From NCBI RefSeq assembly GCF_024297185.1, contig NZ_JANCTD010000007.1, positions 62,001 to 126,000 on the forward strand: a stretch of DNA of 64,000 nucleotides, given 5' to 3'. Made by a program: the position numbers and the translations under genes. Position 1 is the first letter of the stretch, and the number at the start of each line of letters is the position of its first letter. The notes under the pieces were generated by a model. It was not told the DNA's origin. It saw only the letters and a program-made list of their open reading frames with translations, and searched no databases. The stretch comes from Lewinella sp. JB7 (GTDB lineage Bacteria > Bacteroidota > Bacteroidia > Chitinophagales > Saprospiraceae). Of this stretch, positions 51,798 through 59,914 are shown piece by piece.

Positions 51798-52988
51798 ATG
51801 AACCCTCGCTACCTCGGCTTCGGCTTCCTTCACTTCTTCTTCAGCTTCGTAGGGCAGACCTTCTTCATCAGTCTGTTCGTGGCGCGGATGACGGAGCGGA
51901 TGGCCTGGGCCGACAACACCTTCGCCGCTATCTACTCGGGGGTGACCCTGGTGTCCGCCTTCGTGCTTCCGGTGGTGGGACGGCAGGTCGACCGGTTTCG
52001 GGTTCGGTACGTGAGCACGACTACGGCGGTGTGCCTGATCGTAGGGACGCTGTTGCTGGCCTTTGCGGATCAGACGATCTGGCTCGTGGCCGGTCTTTTC
52101 ATTGTCCGACTGGGTGGTCAGGGAGTACTTCCGCTCATCGGTTCTACCACCATCGGGCGCTACTTCGATCAGCGGCGCGGGCGGGCACTGGCGCTGTCCA
52201 TTATCGGCATTTCGGTGGCCGAGGTCCTATTGCCGCCGCTGGCGACCTACCTCATGGTGGACTACGGTTTCCAACCCGTTTGGTTAATGGCCGGGGCGGC
52301 GGTGCTGCTGGTCTTCGTGCCGGCGGTGTGGTTACTGGTGCGGCGGCACGACGATTTTCAGCGGGCGGATACGGTGGCCGAGGCCCAGCTTCGCCGGGAC
52401 CCCGGGGCGGAGGAGGTACATTCGTGGACGGGTGCGCAGGTGCTGAGGGATCGCCGATTTCAGCTCATCCTGCCCATCGTACTTTTCATCCCCTTCGTCT
52501 TCACCGGCCTGGTCTTTAATCAATCGGTGATAGCGGAGCAACGTGGCTACACCCCCGCTACCATGGCCTATGGACTAAGTGCCTACGGGCTGGTACGGGT
52601 CATTTTTCTGCTCTTCGGCGGAGACGTGATCGACCGGGTGGGACCGACGCGGCTGCTGCGCTTCGTCCTGTTGCCGGCGGTAGCGGGGCTACTAGTCTTG
52701 CTCATCGTAGAAGCCAGTTGGTCGGTACCCGTCTTCTTCGCGCTTATGGCCGTAAGCGGCGGCATGGATTCCGTCAATACCCCCGCCCTCTGGGCCGAAC
52801 GTTACGGACCACGATTTCTCGGCAGCATTAAGAGTACGGTGCGGCTATTCGTAGTGGTGGCCTCGGCCGCGGCGCCGATTCTGTTCAGCTACGGACTGCG
52901 GTGGGGAGTAGGAGCGTGGTTAGGCTTGATGGTGGGGTACGGGGTAGCGTGCGTAGTCCTAGCCCTGCTGGAGCGGCGGGTACAGTAG
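51798..52988 (+). CDS. MFS transporter (MCT/OFA-like)
   Basis: Inner-membrane carrier of 396 residues with 12 predicted helices. Met at 51798 gives MNPRYLGFGFLHFFFSFVGQTFF; the longer frame from 51750 runs through repeat sequence and is unlikely. Helices 2-3 carry GRQVDRFRVRYV, the MFS loop motif, and helix 5 shows ISVAEVLLPPLATYLM. The DxxGPTRLL-type sequence in the second half is GGDVIDRVGPTRLLRF. Substrate unknown. The 3' end overlaps the opposite-strand Cys-rich gene by 30 bases. Confidence 0.85.
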   Translation: MNPRYLGFGFLHFFFSFVGQTFFISLFVARMTERMAWADNTFAAIYSGVTLVSAFVLPVVGRQVDRFRVRYVSTTTAVCLIVGTLLLAFADQTIWLVAGLFIVRLGGQGVLPLIGSTTIGRYFDQRRGRALALSIIGISVAEVLLPPLATYLMVDYGFQPVWLMAGAAVLLVFVPAVWLLVRRHDDFQRADTVAEAQLRRDPGAEEVHSWTGAQVLRDRRFQLILPIVLFIPFVFTGLVFNQSVIAEQRGYTPATMAYGLSAYGLVRVIFLLFGGDVIDRVGPTRLLRFVLLPAVAGLLVLLIVEASWSVPVFFALMAVSGGMDSVNTPALWAERYGPRFLGSIKSTVRLFVVVASAAAPILFSYGLRWGVGAWLGLMVGYGVACVVLALLERRVQ

Positions 52989-53306
52989 TAACAACTGCTC
53001 GTTCCAGTAATCGTAAAGGTGACGGCAGTACATCGTGCACTGTCGGACCAGCGGATGGGTATACTCCTCCCACCTGCTTGCATGGGTGATGCACGTCTGC
53101 GCGCAGTGCTGCAGCCGATCAAGGGCGAGTTCACTATTGGTTTCCAGCATAATGGTCGCTACCTCCAGCGACAGAATAACATCCGGCAGAGTATCGTGAC
53201 AAGCCCCAGTCGGGGAAGTCGCTTCCAGGCAGTGACGGCACATCCCCAGGCAGGCCCGGCATAAAGTCATCAGTTCGGAAAAAACCTCGGTTACGGATGT
53301 GCTCAT
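52959..53306 (-). CDS. Cys-rich four-helix protein, Csp/DUF326-like
   Basis: Protein of 115 residues with nine Cys, several in helical spacing: LCRACLGMCRHC (Cys16, 19, 23, 26), then C36, HCAQTC (68, 72) and QCTMYC (89, 93), each near His. This matches the pattern of four-helix-bundle copper-storage proteins (Csp/DUF326), which hold many Cu(I) ions inside the bundle. There is no signal peptide, as in cytosolic Csp3. The number of Cys is lower than in well-studied members, so this is a moderate assignment. It converges on the MFS gene with a 30-base overlap. Confidence 0.65.
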   Translation of the reverse strand: MSTSVTEVFSELMTLCRACLGMCRHCLEATSPTGACHDTLPDVILSLEVATIMLETNSELALDRLQHCAQTCITHASRWEEYTHPLVRQCTMYCRHLYDYWNEQLLLLYPPLQQG

Positions 53307-53403
53307 GGATGTCTCGTTAAGTCATTACTACAGACCGCCCGAAGCCGGGGGAAGTTGATCCGCCGACTGTCATAATCCGTAGTCGTAAGGAAAATAGGGA
53401 CGG

Positions 53404-54441
53404 CTACACCTTCCCCCGCCGGGAAAGCAGAACCGCAATCGGGCGGGTGGACCGGAACTGGGCCAGGAACGTAATGAGCACGAAGGTGATCGGCACGCAG
53501 AGCAACATTCCGACCACCCCCCACAGCAGGCCCCACAGGATGAGCGAAAAGATGATGATGAAGGGGCTGATGTTGAGCGCATCCCCGTACAGCTTGGGCT
53601 CCAGCAGTCCTCCGATACAGAGTTGAATGAGCCCTACCCCAGCAGCAACGATCAAAAATGGCGTCAGGTAATCGAACTGCACCAGAGCCATCATACTGGG
53701 CAAGATCGTGGCGGCAATGGAGCCGATCGTCGGGATGAAGTTGAGGGCGAAAATGGTGAAGGCCCAGAAGATAGCGAAATCCACCCCGGCGTACTCGATC
53801 ACGAAAAAGCTAAGCAGGCCGGTAGCCAGGGAGGCCGCGAACTTCACCCCTACGTACGCGCGTATCGCGCGATTGAGCTTATCCAGTATGTGTAGCAGTT
53901 GGGCACGTCGTTGGGGGTTCAGACGCAGCGAAGCCAGCTTGCGCGGGAAGGTATGTTGCTCCACCAACAGAAATAAGGTATACAGCAGGACGAGTAAAAA
54001 CTGCCGCGTTGCCGTCGTAAAGGCCGTCAACAGCCCGAGCAGGTAACCGTTGATATCCAACTCCCCGTACACGGACCGCAGCGTAATGGCCTCATCGTAG
54101 CCCAGACTGACCAGGATGCGGTCGAACTGACGCTCCAGATTAATCCAGTAATCCGGCGCCGTAGCAATCATCTCGTTGATCTGGTGTCCCACCAGACTTC
54201 CCGCCAGCACGATGGCCGCCAGCACCCCTAAGGCTGCCACGGTCAGGCTCACCCCCCGGGGGCTCCTGGTACCCACGCCGGGGATGCGACGCAGAAGCTG
54301 GTCGACGGCATTTATCAGGTACCACAGCACGAAGGCCAGCACCACGGGAACGAGCAGGATCTTGCCGAAAAACATCAGGCACACGAACAGGCACGCCAGG
54401 GCAAGGGAATAGGTGATCTTTTGCAGGGGAAGCATGGGCAT
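53404..54441 (-). CDS. AI-2E/PerM-family permease
   Basis: Polytopic protein of 345 residues. About eight helices, with the PerM-type arrangement: two N-terminal helices, a long amphipathic segment (IDMISLVGHQINEMIATAPDYWINLERQFDRIL in outline, residues 85-120), then a C-terminal block with FWAFTIFALNFIPTIGSIAATILP, GVGLIQLCIGGLLEPKLYGDALN and SLILWGLLWGVVGMLLCVPI. The PxxG/NFIPTIGS motif is diagnostic. Some members export small metabolites or act as Na+/H+ antiporters; AI-2 transport is not general. A GGGAGG ribosome site precedes the start. Confidence 0.88.
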   Translation of the reverse strand: MPMLPLQKITYSLALACLFVCLMFFGKILLVPVVLAFVLWYLINAVDQLLRRIPGVGTRSPRGVSLTVAALGVLAAIVLAGSLVGHQINEMIATAPDYWINLERQFDRILVSLGYDEAITLRSVYGELDINGYLLGLLTAFTTATRQFLLVLLYTLFLLVEQHTFPRKLASLRLNPQRRAQLLHILDKLNRAIRAYVGVKFAASLATGLLSFFVIEYAGVDFAIFWAFTIFALNFIPTIGSIAATILPSMMALVQFDYLTPFLIVAAGVGLIQLCIGGLLEPKLYGDALNISPFIIIFSLILWGLLWGVVGMLLCVPITFVLITFLAQFRSTRPIAVLLSRRGKV

Positions 54442-54500
54442 AGGAACCTCCCGGCGGGCCGAAAGGTCATTGGGGGGCGTGCTTTATCTACCGTAAATGA

Positions 54501-55316
54501 TCACCAGTAGATCGGCCCCGTTCCCAGATACTTTTCCGCGATGGGCCGGTAGTAATCGATCACGTCCTCCAGGTCATACACCTGCTGACTCTTGGTGTAC
54601 AGGTCGTACTGATTGAAATCCTTGATGATCTTCAGGTACTCTGCATCTTTTTCCCCCAACAATTCGGTGTAGGCCCCTCCGGAGTGCCAGGGATAGAAGG
54701 AGTGGTAACGGATCATAACCATCGCCTCCTCGGGCAGGGTGTTGGTCGGGTGATTCTTCAGCACCTGGTAGAGGTACTCGTCGTGCCCCCAGGCCAGGTC
54801 GACATTGTCGATACCGCAGCCCGGTTCGTAGATGCCCAAGGTAGTATTGTAGCGATCGTCCTGCATGTCCGGATTTGTCGCATTGAATTCGGGATACACG
54901 CAAGAATCCGGCAGCGCGCAACCCACCACGAAGACGTCGCCGACCATACCCCACTGTTCGTCCTGGCTGGTGCCGTCCGCGTCACAACCCCAGAGAAACA
55001 TCACCTTGCCGAGATCGTGAATGAGGCCGGTCAGCTGCATCCAGTCGGGGCGGCCGTCGGCCCGGATGGCCTCGGCGCTCTGAATGAGGTGCTGTACGTT
55101 GGGCAGATCGAGATCGGGGTCGCTGACGTCGATGAGGCGGTTCAGGTAGCGCATGGCCTCCCACAGGTCGAGGGGCTTATCGAAGGTCAGGTACTTCCGG
55201 TGCATATCCCGTACGTACGCCACCGTCTGGTTCCTGCGCATTTTCCGATAATGCTCCTTCACCGCCGCCGAGACGTCCGGCGCTTCGTAATTTCTAAACT
55301 CCTTTACTTCTGCCAT
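54501..55316 (-). CDS. Inositol oxygenase
   Basis: Non-haem diiron oxygenase (MIOX family) of 271 residues that cleaves myo-inositol with O2 to D-glucuronate. All six iron ligands of the mammalian enzyme align: His76 (VQHLIQSAEAIR), His100 and Asp101 (GLIHDLGKV), His178 (WGHDEYLY), His205 (RYHSFYPWH) and Asp238 (NQYDLYTKS). Met at 55316 (MAEVKEFRNY) is preferred over a TTG three codons upstream. A TAAATTG box lies 6 bases before it. The gene follows a sodium/solute symporter on the same strand, a likely inositol importer. Bacterial MIOX is uncommon. Confidence 0.93.
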   Translation of the reverse strand: MAEVKEFRNYEAPDVSAAVKEHYRKMRRNQTVAYVRDMHRKYLTFDKPLDLWEAMRYLNRLIDVSDPDLDLPNVQHLIQSAEAIRADGRPDWMQLTGLIHDLGKVMFLWGCDADGTSQDEQWGMVGDVFVVGCALPDSCVYPEFNATNPDMQDDRYNTTLGIYEPGCGIDNVDLAWGHDEYLYQVLKNHPTNTLPEEAMVMIRYHSFYPWHSGGAYTELLGEKDAEYLKIIKDFNQYDLYTKSQQVYDLEDVIDYYRPIAEKYLGTGPIYW

Positions 55317-55344
55317 GACGTACAATTTATGCGTGGTCGGGGAG

Positions 55345-56949
55345 TCACGCGTTTCCGAGGGAAAGATAAAAAATCAGCGTCAGAATAATTAGGCAGATAC
55401 TGAACGCTTTCGCGTGCTTCCACGGCTTGAGGTCGAGCAGTCCGCGGTCGTTCATTTCAAAACGTGTCCCTTCCGCAGACGCCAGCGATACCAGGTGCAT
55501 GACCAGGATGTTCAGCACGAACTCGATACCCCAGATATGGACGAAGTGCAGATTTACGGCGAGCACGTAATCCATGACGACGTAAAACCCGAGTCCGAAG
55601 AAAAGTCCGGCCTTCGCCCCCGCCGCCGTTACCCGGGGAAAAAGGAAGCCGGCCGTCACAACGCTGGCGATCGGGATGAAAAAAATGCCGTTCAACTGTT
55701 GCAGCAACTGGTATAATCCCGCCGGCGCGTTGGCCACGAAGGGCGCAATACCAATAGCAAAGATCGCCAACAGGGCGGATGTCCACTTACCCACCCTTAC
55801 CAGCTTAAGATCCCCGGCATCCCGCTGAATGTAGCGTTTGAATATGCCCAGACTGAATACCGTCGCCGCGCTGTTCAGCGTACTGTTGAACGTACTGAAG
55901 ATGGCCCCCATCATGACCGCTACGAAGAAACCCGTCAGCCACAGCGGCAGGACCTCCTTGACCAGGAGCGGATACACGCTGTCCGGATTGTCGTACAGAT
56001 CTTCCCCGTAGTAGTAAAAACCGATCAGCCCGGGAAGCACGATGATGAAGGGCACCAGGATCTTGAGCAATCCCGTAAACAACAAGCCCTTCTGCGCCTC
56101 CTTCAGACTCACGGCACCCAGTACACGCTGGATGATCGATTGGTGCATCGTCCAGAAATATACCTGATTGATCACCAGGCCGGTAAACAGCACCTCGAAG
56201 GGAAGGATCGCCGTACGCGCGCCTTCCCCCACGCCGGGCTCTTTACTAATCACGTTGAACTTCTCCGGACTGTGCTCGAACACCGCGCTCAGGCCCGTCA
56301 GCGGATTGCCGTCGCCGATGTGCAGCAGCGCCAGCGTAGGGATCAGCAGTCCCGCCACCAACAATCCAAAGCCGTTAATGGTATCCGTATACGCCACCAT
56401 CTTCAGCCCCCCGAAGATCGCGTACACCGCGCCGATGATCCCGACGATTAGGATGGTGATCCAGATTCCTTCCCGCTCGGATACGTTCAGCAAATCGGAG
56501 ATCTCGAAGATCGCCTCGATGTTCAACGCGCCCGTATACAGTACGATAGGCAACAGCGTAGCGACGAAGGAAATGATGAGGAGCAGGGCCACGATCGTCC
56601 GCGTCAGCCCATCAAACCGCTTCTCCAGAAACTCCGGTATGGTGGTGAGGCCCATCTTCAGGTACTTCGGCGCGAAGTAGAGAGCGCCTACGATCAGCGC
56701 GAGGGCCGAGGTGACTTCCCAGGCCACGATGATCGCCCCGTTGCGGTAGGCCGAGCCGTTCATGCCCACCAGGTGTTCCGTGGAAATGTTGGTCAGCAAC
56801 AGGGAGCCCGCGATCACCACGCCCGTCAGGGATCTACCCCCCAGAAAGTAACCGTCCTGGGTGTTCAGGGAATCCCGGCGGAGTTGCCAGGTCGCATAGA
56901 AGGCTACGAATCCGGTGTAGAGAAGAAAGGTAAGTACGGTTACGCCCAC
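55345..56949 (-). CDS. Sodium:solute symporter, probable inositol importer
   Basis: SSS-family (SLC5-like) carrier of 534 residues with about 14 helices. The start (GTG at 56949) reads MGVTVLTFLLYTGFVAFYA; conserved parts include DGYFLGGRSLTGVVIAGSLLLTNIS (Na-site helix 1), EVTSALALIVGALYFAPKYLK, GTIPEFLEKRF-type sequence and GAIFSTFNSTLNSAATVFSLGIFKRYI (helix 8-9 with the Na2 serines). The substrate is inferred from the next gene, inositol oxygenase, 28 bases downstream. A sugar or another polyol is also possible. Confidence 0.88.
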   Translation of the reverse strand: MGVTVLTFLLYTGFVAFYATWQLRRDSLNTQDGYFLGGRSLTGVVIAGSLLLTNISTEHLVGMNGSAYRNGAIIVAWEVTSALALIVGALYFAPKYLKMGLTTIPEFLEKRFDGLTRTIVALLLIISFVATLLPIVLYTGALNIEAIFEISDLLNVSEREGIWITILIVGIIGAVYAIFGGLKMVAYTDTINGFGLLVAGLLIPTLALLHIGDGNPLTGLSAVFEHSPEKFNVISKEPGVGEGARTAILPFEVLFTGLVINQVYFWTMHQSIIQRVLGAVSLKEAQKGLLFTGLLKILVPFIIVLPGLIGFYYYGEDLYDNPDSVYPLLVKEVLPLWLTGFFVAVMMGAIFSTFNSTLNSAATVFSLGIFKRYIQRDAGDLKLVRVGKWTSALLAIFAIGIAPFVANAPAGLYQLLQQLNGIFFIPIASVVTAGFLFPRVTAAGAKAGLFFGLGFYVVMDYVLAVNLHFVHIWGIEFVLNILVMHLVSLASAEGTRFEMNDRGLLDLKPWKHAKAFSICLIILTLIFYLSLGNA

Positions 56950-57168
56950 GAAACGGTCGGTTTGGTCGTCCCCGGCAGGGACAGGATAAACGGGCCTACC
57001 TCGCCAAGTTCGCTCCGTAGTCCGGGCGTCTAAGTTAAGCCGCTATCCTTGCGGTCCAAACGCAGGGAACGGGCGGGGCCGCGGGAGCCGGTATCATCGT
57101 ATGAGCCATCTACCGGGAGGCTTAATGATTTACCCCTTCGATACATCCCGCCAGCGGACGAAATGAAC

Positions 57169-57198
57169 AGCGGCACCGACCTGGAGGTCGGTGCCGCT
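57169..57198 (-). terminator. Strong stem-loop after the 49-residue gene
   Basis: AGCGGCACCGACCT and AGGTCGGTGCCGCT are perfect complements around a tiny loop (57169-57198). It lies 20 bases past the stop of the small minus-strand gene. A short T-rich stretch follows on that strand, so it is a likely intrinsic terminator. Confidence 0.75.
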
Positions 57199-57218
57199 CA
57201 TCGTAGTGCAAACGCCGT

Positions 57219-57368
57219 TTACTTGCCGGCCGGGCGGCCATCCTGTCCCCGGCTCTGGTAGTAGCGATCGTCCTGATCGTTCAATTGACGGGAGCGATTG
57301 TCCAGGTCGTCCTGGGTGGGCTGATACTGGTCGTCTTCGATCAGCGAAGGGCGGAAAAACGTAAGCAT
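57219..57368 (-). CDS. Probable 49-residue hydrophilic small protein
   Basis: Short frame starting MLTFFRPSLIEDDQYQP, followed by a Gln/Asp/Arg-rich segment (DDLDNRSRQLNDQDDRYYQS) and a basic end GRPAGK. Support for a real gene: third-position GC is high like the neighbours, the sequence is low-complexity polar rather than random, and a strong stem-loop terminator follows its stop on the same strand. There is no motif, signal or membrane helix, so it may be disordered. No function can be given. Confidence 0.5.
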   Translation of the reverse strand: MLTFFRPSLIEDDQYQPTQDDLDNRSRQLNDQDDRYYQSRGQDGRPAGK

Positions 57369-57499
57369 AATGAAAGCATTTAGGGGGTGATGACGCGGTA
57401 GGATTACTCCTCCCCACGTCGGTAATGCCCCTAAGGTGAGGGTGGTGACTCAGAGCTTCCAAGCCGTGTTCAGCAAACCCCCGTGATTTATCACGCAAT

Positions 57500-58141
57500 C
57501 TAAATCCATCCCCGTTCCGCGCAGAAAAGCTCCCACTTTTTCCTGAACGCCGGTATGGCCGTAGGACTGATTCTCACCTCGTAGGCTTCGCCACAACCAT
57601 CGTCGACCCGCAATTTGAAGTAGCTTTTATTCGCCGGGGGAATGCTCTCGCAGTGTACGATATCTACGTAGTTGAGATTTACGATCAACCCGCGCGCGAC
57701 AAAGAAGTCCGGGCTATCCGTGGGCAATTGCCGTTTTACGGCGGCAATCGATCCGTAAATAGTTTCCACGGGCTCTCCATTGACCATAATTTCCACGTAG
57801 TGGCTCCGGCCCCGTGCCGGCCGTACGTATACGAGTTGCTCGGCCCGAAACTGTAGTTGCGGCCGCGCCCGCCCGATGCGAACGAATTCCTTGCCCTCCG
57901 GACCCGACACGCTGAGGGGGTCATGGAAGGCCGTCCCGATCCCCCCCTGACCGTAGGATGCCCGGTCGTGCTCCTCTTCTATCTGCCGCAGGACCCTGAT
58001 GTGCGCGGCACGCGCTTCCGGATCGGTCGCCAGAAGGTGGAGGCCATAGAACGTTAACGCCGTCCACGCCACGCAGCACACCAGCGATAGCTTGAATAAA
58101 AATTTACCAAACCGAAGTAGCGAACGAAGAAAACGTTTCAT
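57500..58141 (-). CDS. Membrane-anchored LytTR DNA-binding protein
   Basis: Protein of 213 residues. Met at 58141 gives MKRFLRSLLRFGKFLFKLSL, then a membrane helix (SLVCCVAWTALTFYGLHLLA). A linker is followed by a LytTR DNA-binding domain at about 115-210 (EQLVYVRPARGRSHYVEI, ETIYGSIAAVKRQL, FFVARGLIVNLNYVDIVHCES). The frame is open to 58282, but that extension is not needed. There is no receiver domain, so it is not a normal response regulator. The membrane-tethered form suggests control by an envelope or partner signal. It is divergent from the M20 hydrolase gene. Confidence 0.82.
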   Translation of the reverse strand: MKRFLRSLLRFGKFLFKLSLVCCVAWTALTFYGLHLLATDPEARAAHIRVLRQIEEEHDRASYGQGGIGTAFHDPLSVSGPEGKEFVRIGRARPQLQFRAEQLVYVRPARGRSHYVEIMVNGEPVETIYGSIAAVKRQLPTDSPDFFVARGLIVNLNYVDIVHCESIPPANKSYFKLRVDDGCGEAYEVRISPTAIPAFRKKWELFCAERGWI

Positions 58142-58332
58142 GGCGGGGAAGTAGTGATCTACCTTCTGAACGGTCAACCCTTGGGGGCATTTCCCCCATT
58201 CAACCCCATGGCGATTCGGAGATGCGGGCGGGGGCGCGGGAGCCAACGGAACACGAAAAGCGATGCCCGTGCAACGACTCACTCCTGCAGCGGATGTACT
58301 ACCTTCCGTACAAACTGGACTTGCAAAAGCGT

Positions 58333-59859
58333 ATGCCCATTCTACAGCACTGCCTACTCCTTATTCTGTTCATGTGCGGCCCCCTGCTGGTCAGCGCTCA
58401 GAATATAGGCTTGCGGGAGATCGACCGCCTTACCGACGCCGCCCTGCCCGCCGCCCTCGCCGAGCTCACCGACTTCCTCGCCATCCCCAACGACGGTAAC
58501 TACCCCGAACAGGTGGAAAACAACCTCGTTTGGTGCCGGGAAAGATTCCGTGGCCTGGACTTTACCGTCACCCGCCTGGAAACCCCGGGCATGCCCCTTC
58601 TCTTTGCGGAAAAAAGGGTCGACCCCGACCTGCCTACCGTCCTGTTTTACCTGCAGATCGACGGACAGCCCGTCGACTCCACCGCCTGGGACCAACCCAA
58701 CCCCTACCGCGCCGTACTGAAGCGCCAGCAGGCCGACGGCAGTTACGTAACCGTCGACCCGCCCGCCGTCTTCGACCCCGAACTCCGCCTCTTCGCCCGC
58801 TCGGCTTCGGATTCGAAGGGCCCGGCCGTAGCCTTCATTACGGCCCTGGACGTACTACGCGCCCGGGGAATACCACCCGCATACAACGTAAAGGTGATCA
58901 TGGATTTCCAGGAGGAGCTCGGCAGCGACGACCTGCCCGGCGCCGTGGAGCGCCACCGGGAGCTGTTCGCCGCCGACTTTCTGGTCATTATGGACGGTAC
59001 CCGCCACGTCTCCAACCTTCCCACCCTCACCTTCGGGGCCCGGGGCATTGCCACGGTAACTCTGCGCATCTTCGGCCCCCGCACCGCCCTCCACAGCGGG
59101 CAGTACGGCAACTTCGCCCCCAATCCCGTCTTTACCGCTGCACGCTTACTGGCGGCCATGAAGGACGACAGCGGACGCGTGACCGTCCCCGGCTTTTACG
59201 CCGGCGTCACGCTTTCCGAAGCCGATAAGCGGGCCATGAATACCGTACCCGAAACCCACGCCGCCATTCGGCAAATGGTAGGCATCGCGGAGGAGGAGGC
59301 CATTGGCGATACGTATCAGGAGGCCCTGCAGTACCCTAGCCTCAACGTCCGCGGCATCCGCGGCGGCTGGACCGGCCAGGAAGTCCGCACCCTCATTCCC
59401 GAGTTCGTAACCGTCGAGATCGACATGCGGCTGGTACCGGAGACGCCCGGCGAGCGGCAGGTGCAACTGCTGCGCGATTTCATCGCGGACCGGGGTTTCT
59501 ACTTCGTCGACGACGAACCCACCGAGGAAGAGCGCCTGACCCATTCCAGGCTCATCTCCTTTACGTACTCCCTCGGTTCGGTCCCCTTCCGTACCGAGCT
59601 CGGAACACCCATCGATCACTGGCTGACGGCCGGCGTGACCCGCGCGCTGGGGCGGGAACCGATCCGCATGCGCCTTACCGGAGGCTCCCAACCCATGGGC
59701 CCGTTCGTCAATTTGCTCGGGCTGCCCGCCGTTTCCCTGCGTATCCCCAATCCCGATAATAGTATTCACGCGCCCAACGAAAACCTCCGCCTCGGCAATT
59801 TCCGGGAGGGTATCGCGGAGTGCCTGGGTGTGTTAACGGAAGATATACCGCACGATTGA
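58333..59859 (+). CDS. Secreted M20-family hydrolase with altered metal site
   Basis: Zinc peptidase/amidohydrolase of the M20 family, 508 residues. Met at 58333 gives a signal peptide (MPILQHCLLLILFMCGPLLVSAQ); the frame upstream to 58222 passes through a GC-rich repeat. Conserved positions are Asp160 in ASDSKGP, Glu194 and Glu195 in FQEELGSDD, Asp221 in MDGT and His479 in SIHAPNE. The first zinc ligand, normally His in GHYD, is Gln108 in LQIDGQPVD; Asp110 is kept. A dimerisation domain lies in the middle (GARGIATVTLRIFGP, HSGQYGN). Most likely a dipeptidase or aminoacylase, but the substitution makes activity uncertain. Confidence 0.82.
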   Translation: MPILQHCLLLILFMCGPLLVSAQNIGLREIDRLTDAALPAALAELTDFLAIPNDGNYPEQVENNLVWCRERFRGLDFTVTRLETPGMPLLFAEKRVDPDLPTVLFYLQIDGQPVDSTAWDQPNPYRAVLKRQQADGSYVTVDPPAVFDPELRLFARSASDSKGPAVAFITALDVLRARGIPPAYNVKVIMDFQEELGSDDLPGAVERHRELFAADFLVIMDGTRHVSNLPTLTFGARGIATVTLRIFGPRTALHSGQYGNFAPNPVFTAARLLAAMKDDSGRVTVPGFYAGVTLSEADKRAMNTVPETHAAIRQMVGIAEEEAIGDTYQEALQYPSLNVRGIRGGWTGQEVRTLIPEFVTVEIDMRLVPETPGERQVQLLRDFIADRGFYFVDDEPTEEERLTHSRLISFTYSLGSVPFRTELGTPIDHWLTAGVTRALGREPIRMRLTGGSQPMGPFVNLLGLPAVSLRIPNPDNSIHAPNENLRLGNFREGIAECLGVLTEDIPHD

Positions 59860-59885
59860 CGATCGGCTAGCTCCCACGCCTGAAT

Positions 59886-59893
59886 TATCTTGC
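59886..59893 (+). promoter_or_regulatory. Possible -7 box of the SusR-like regulator gene
   Basis: TATCTTGC, the same word as before the BNR gene, lies 21 bases before the GTG start. No -33 element is clear. Confidence 0.3.
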
Positions 59894-59914
59894 CGGTTCA
59901 CCACCCCCGCCGGC

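Noticed and set aside
57130-57498. 122-codon minus-strand frame between the symporter and LytTR genes
   Set aside because: It runs through the strong stem-loop and overlaps the more convincing 49-residue frame; composition is random-looking.
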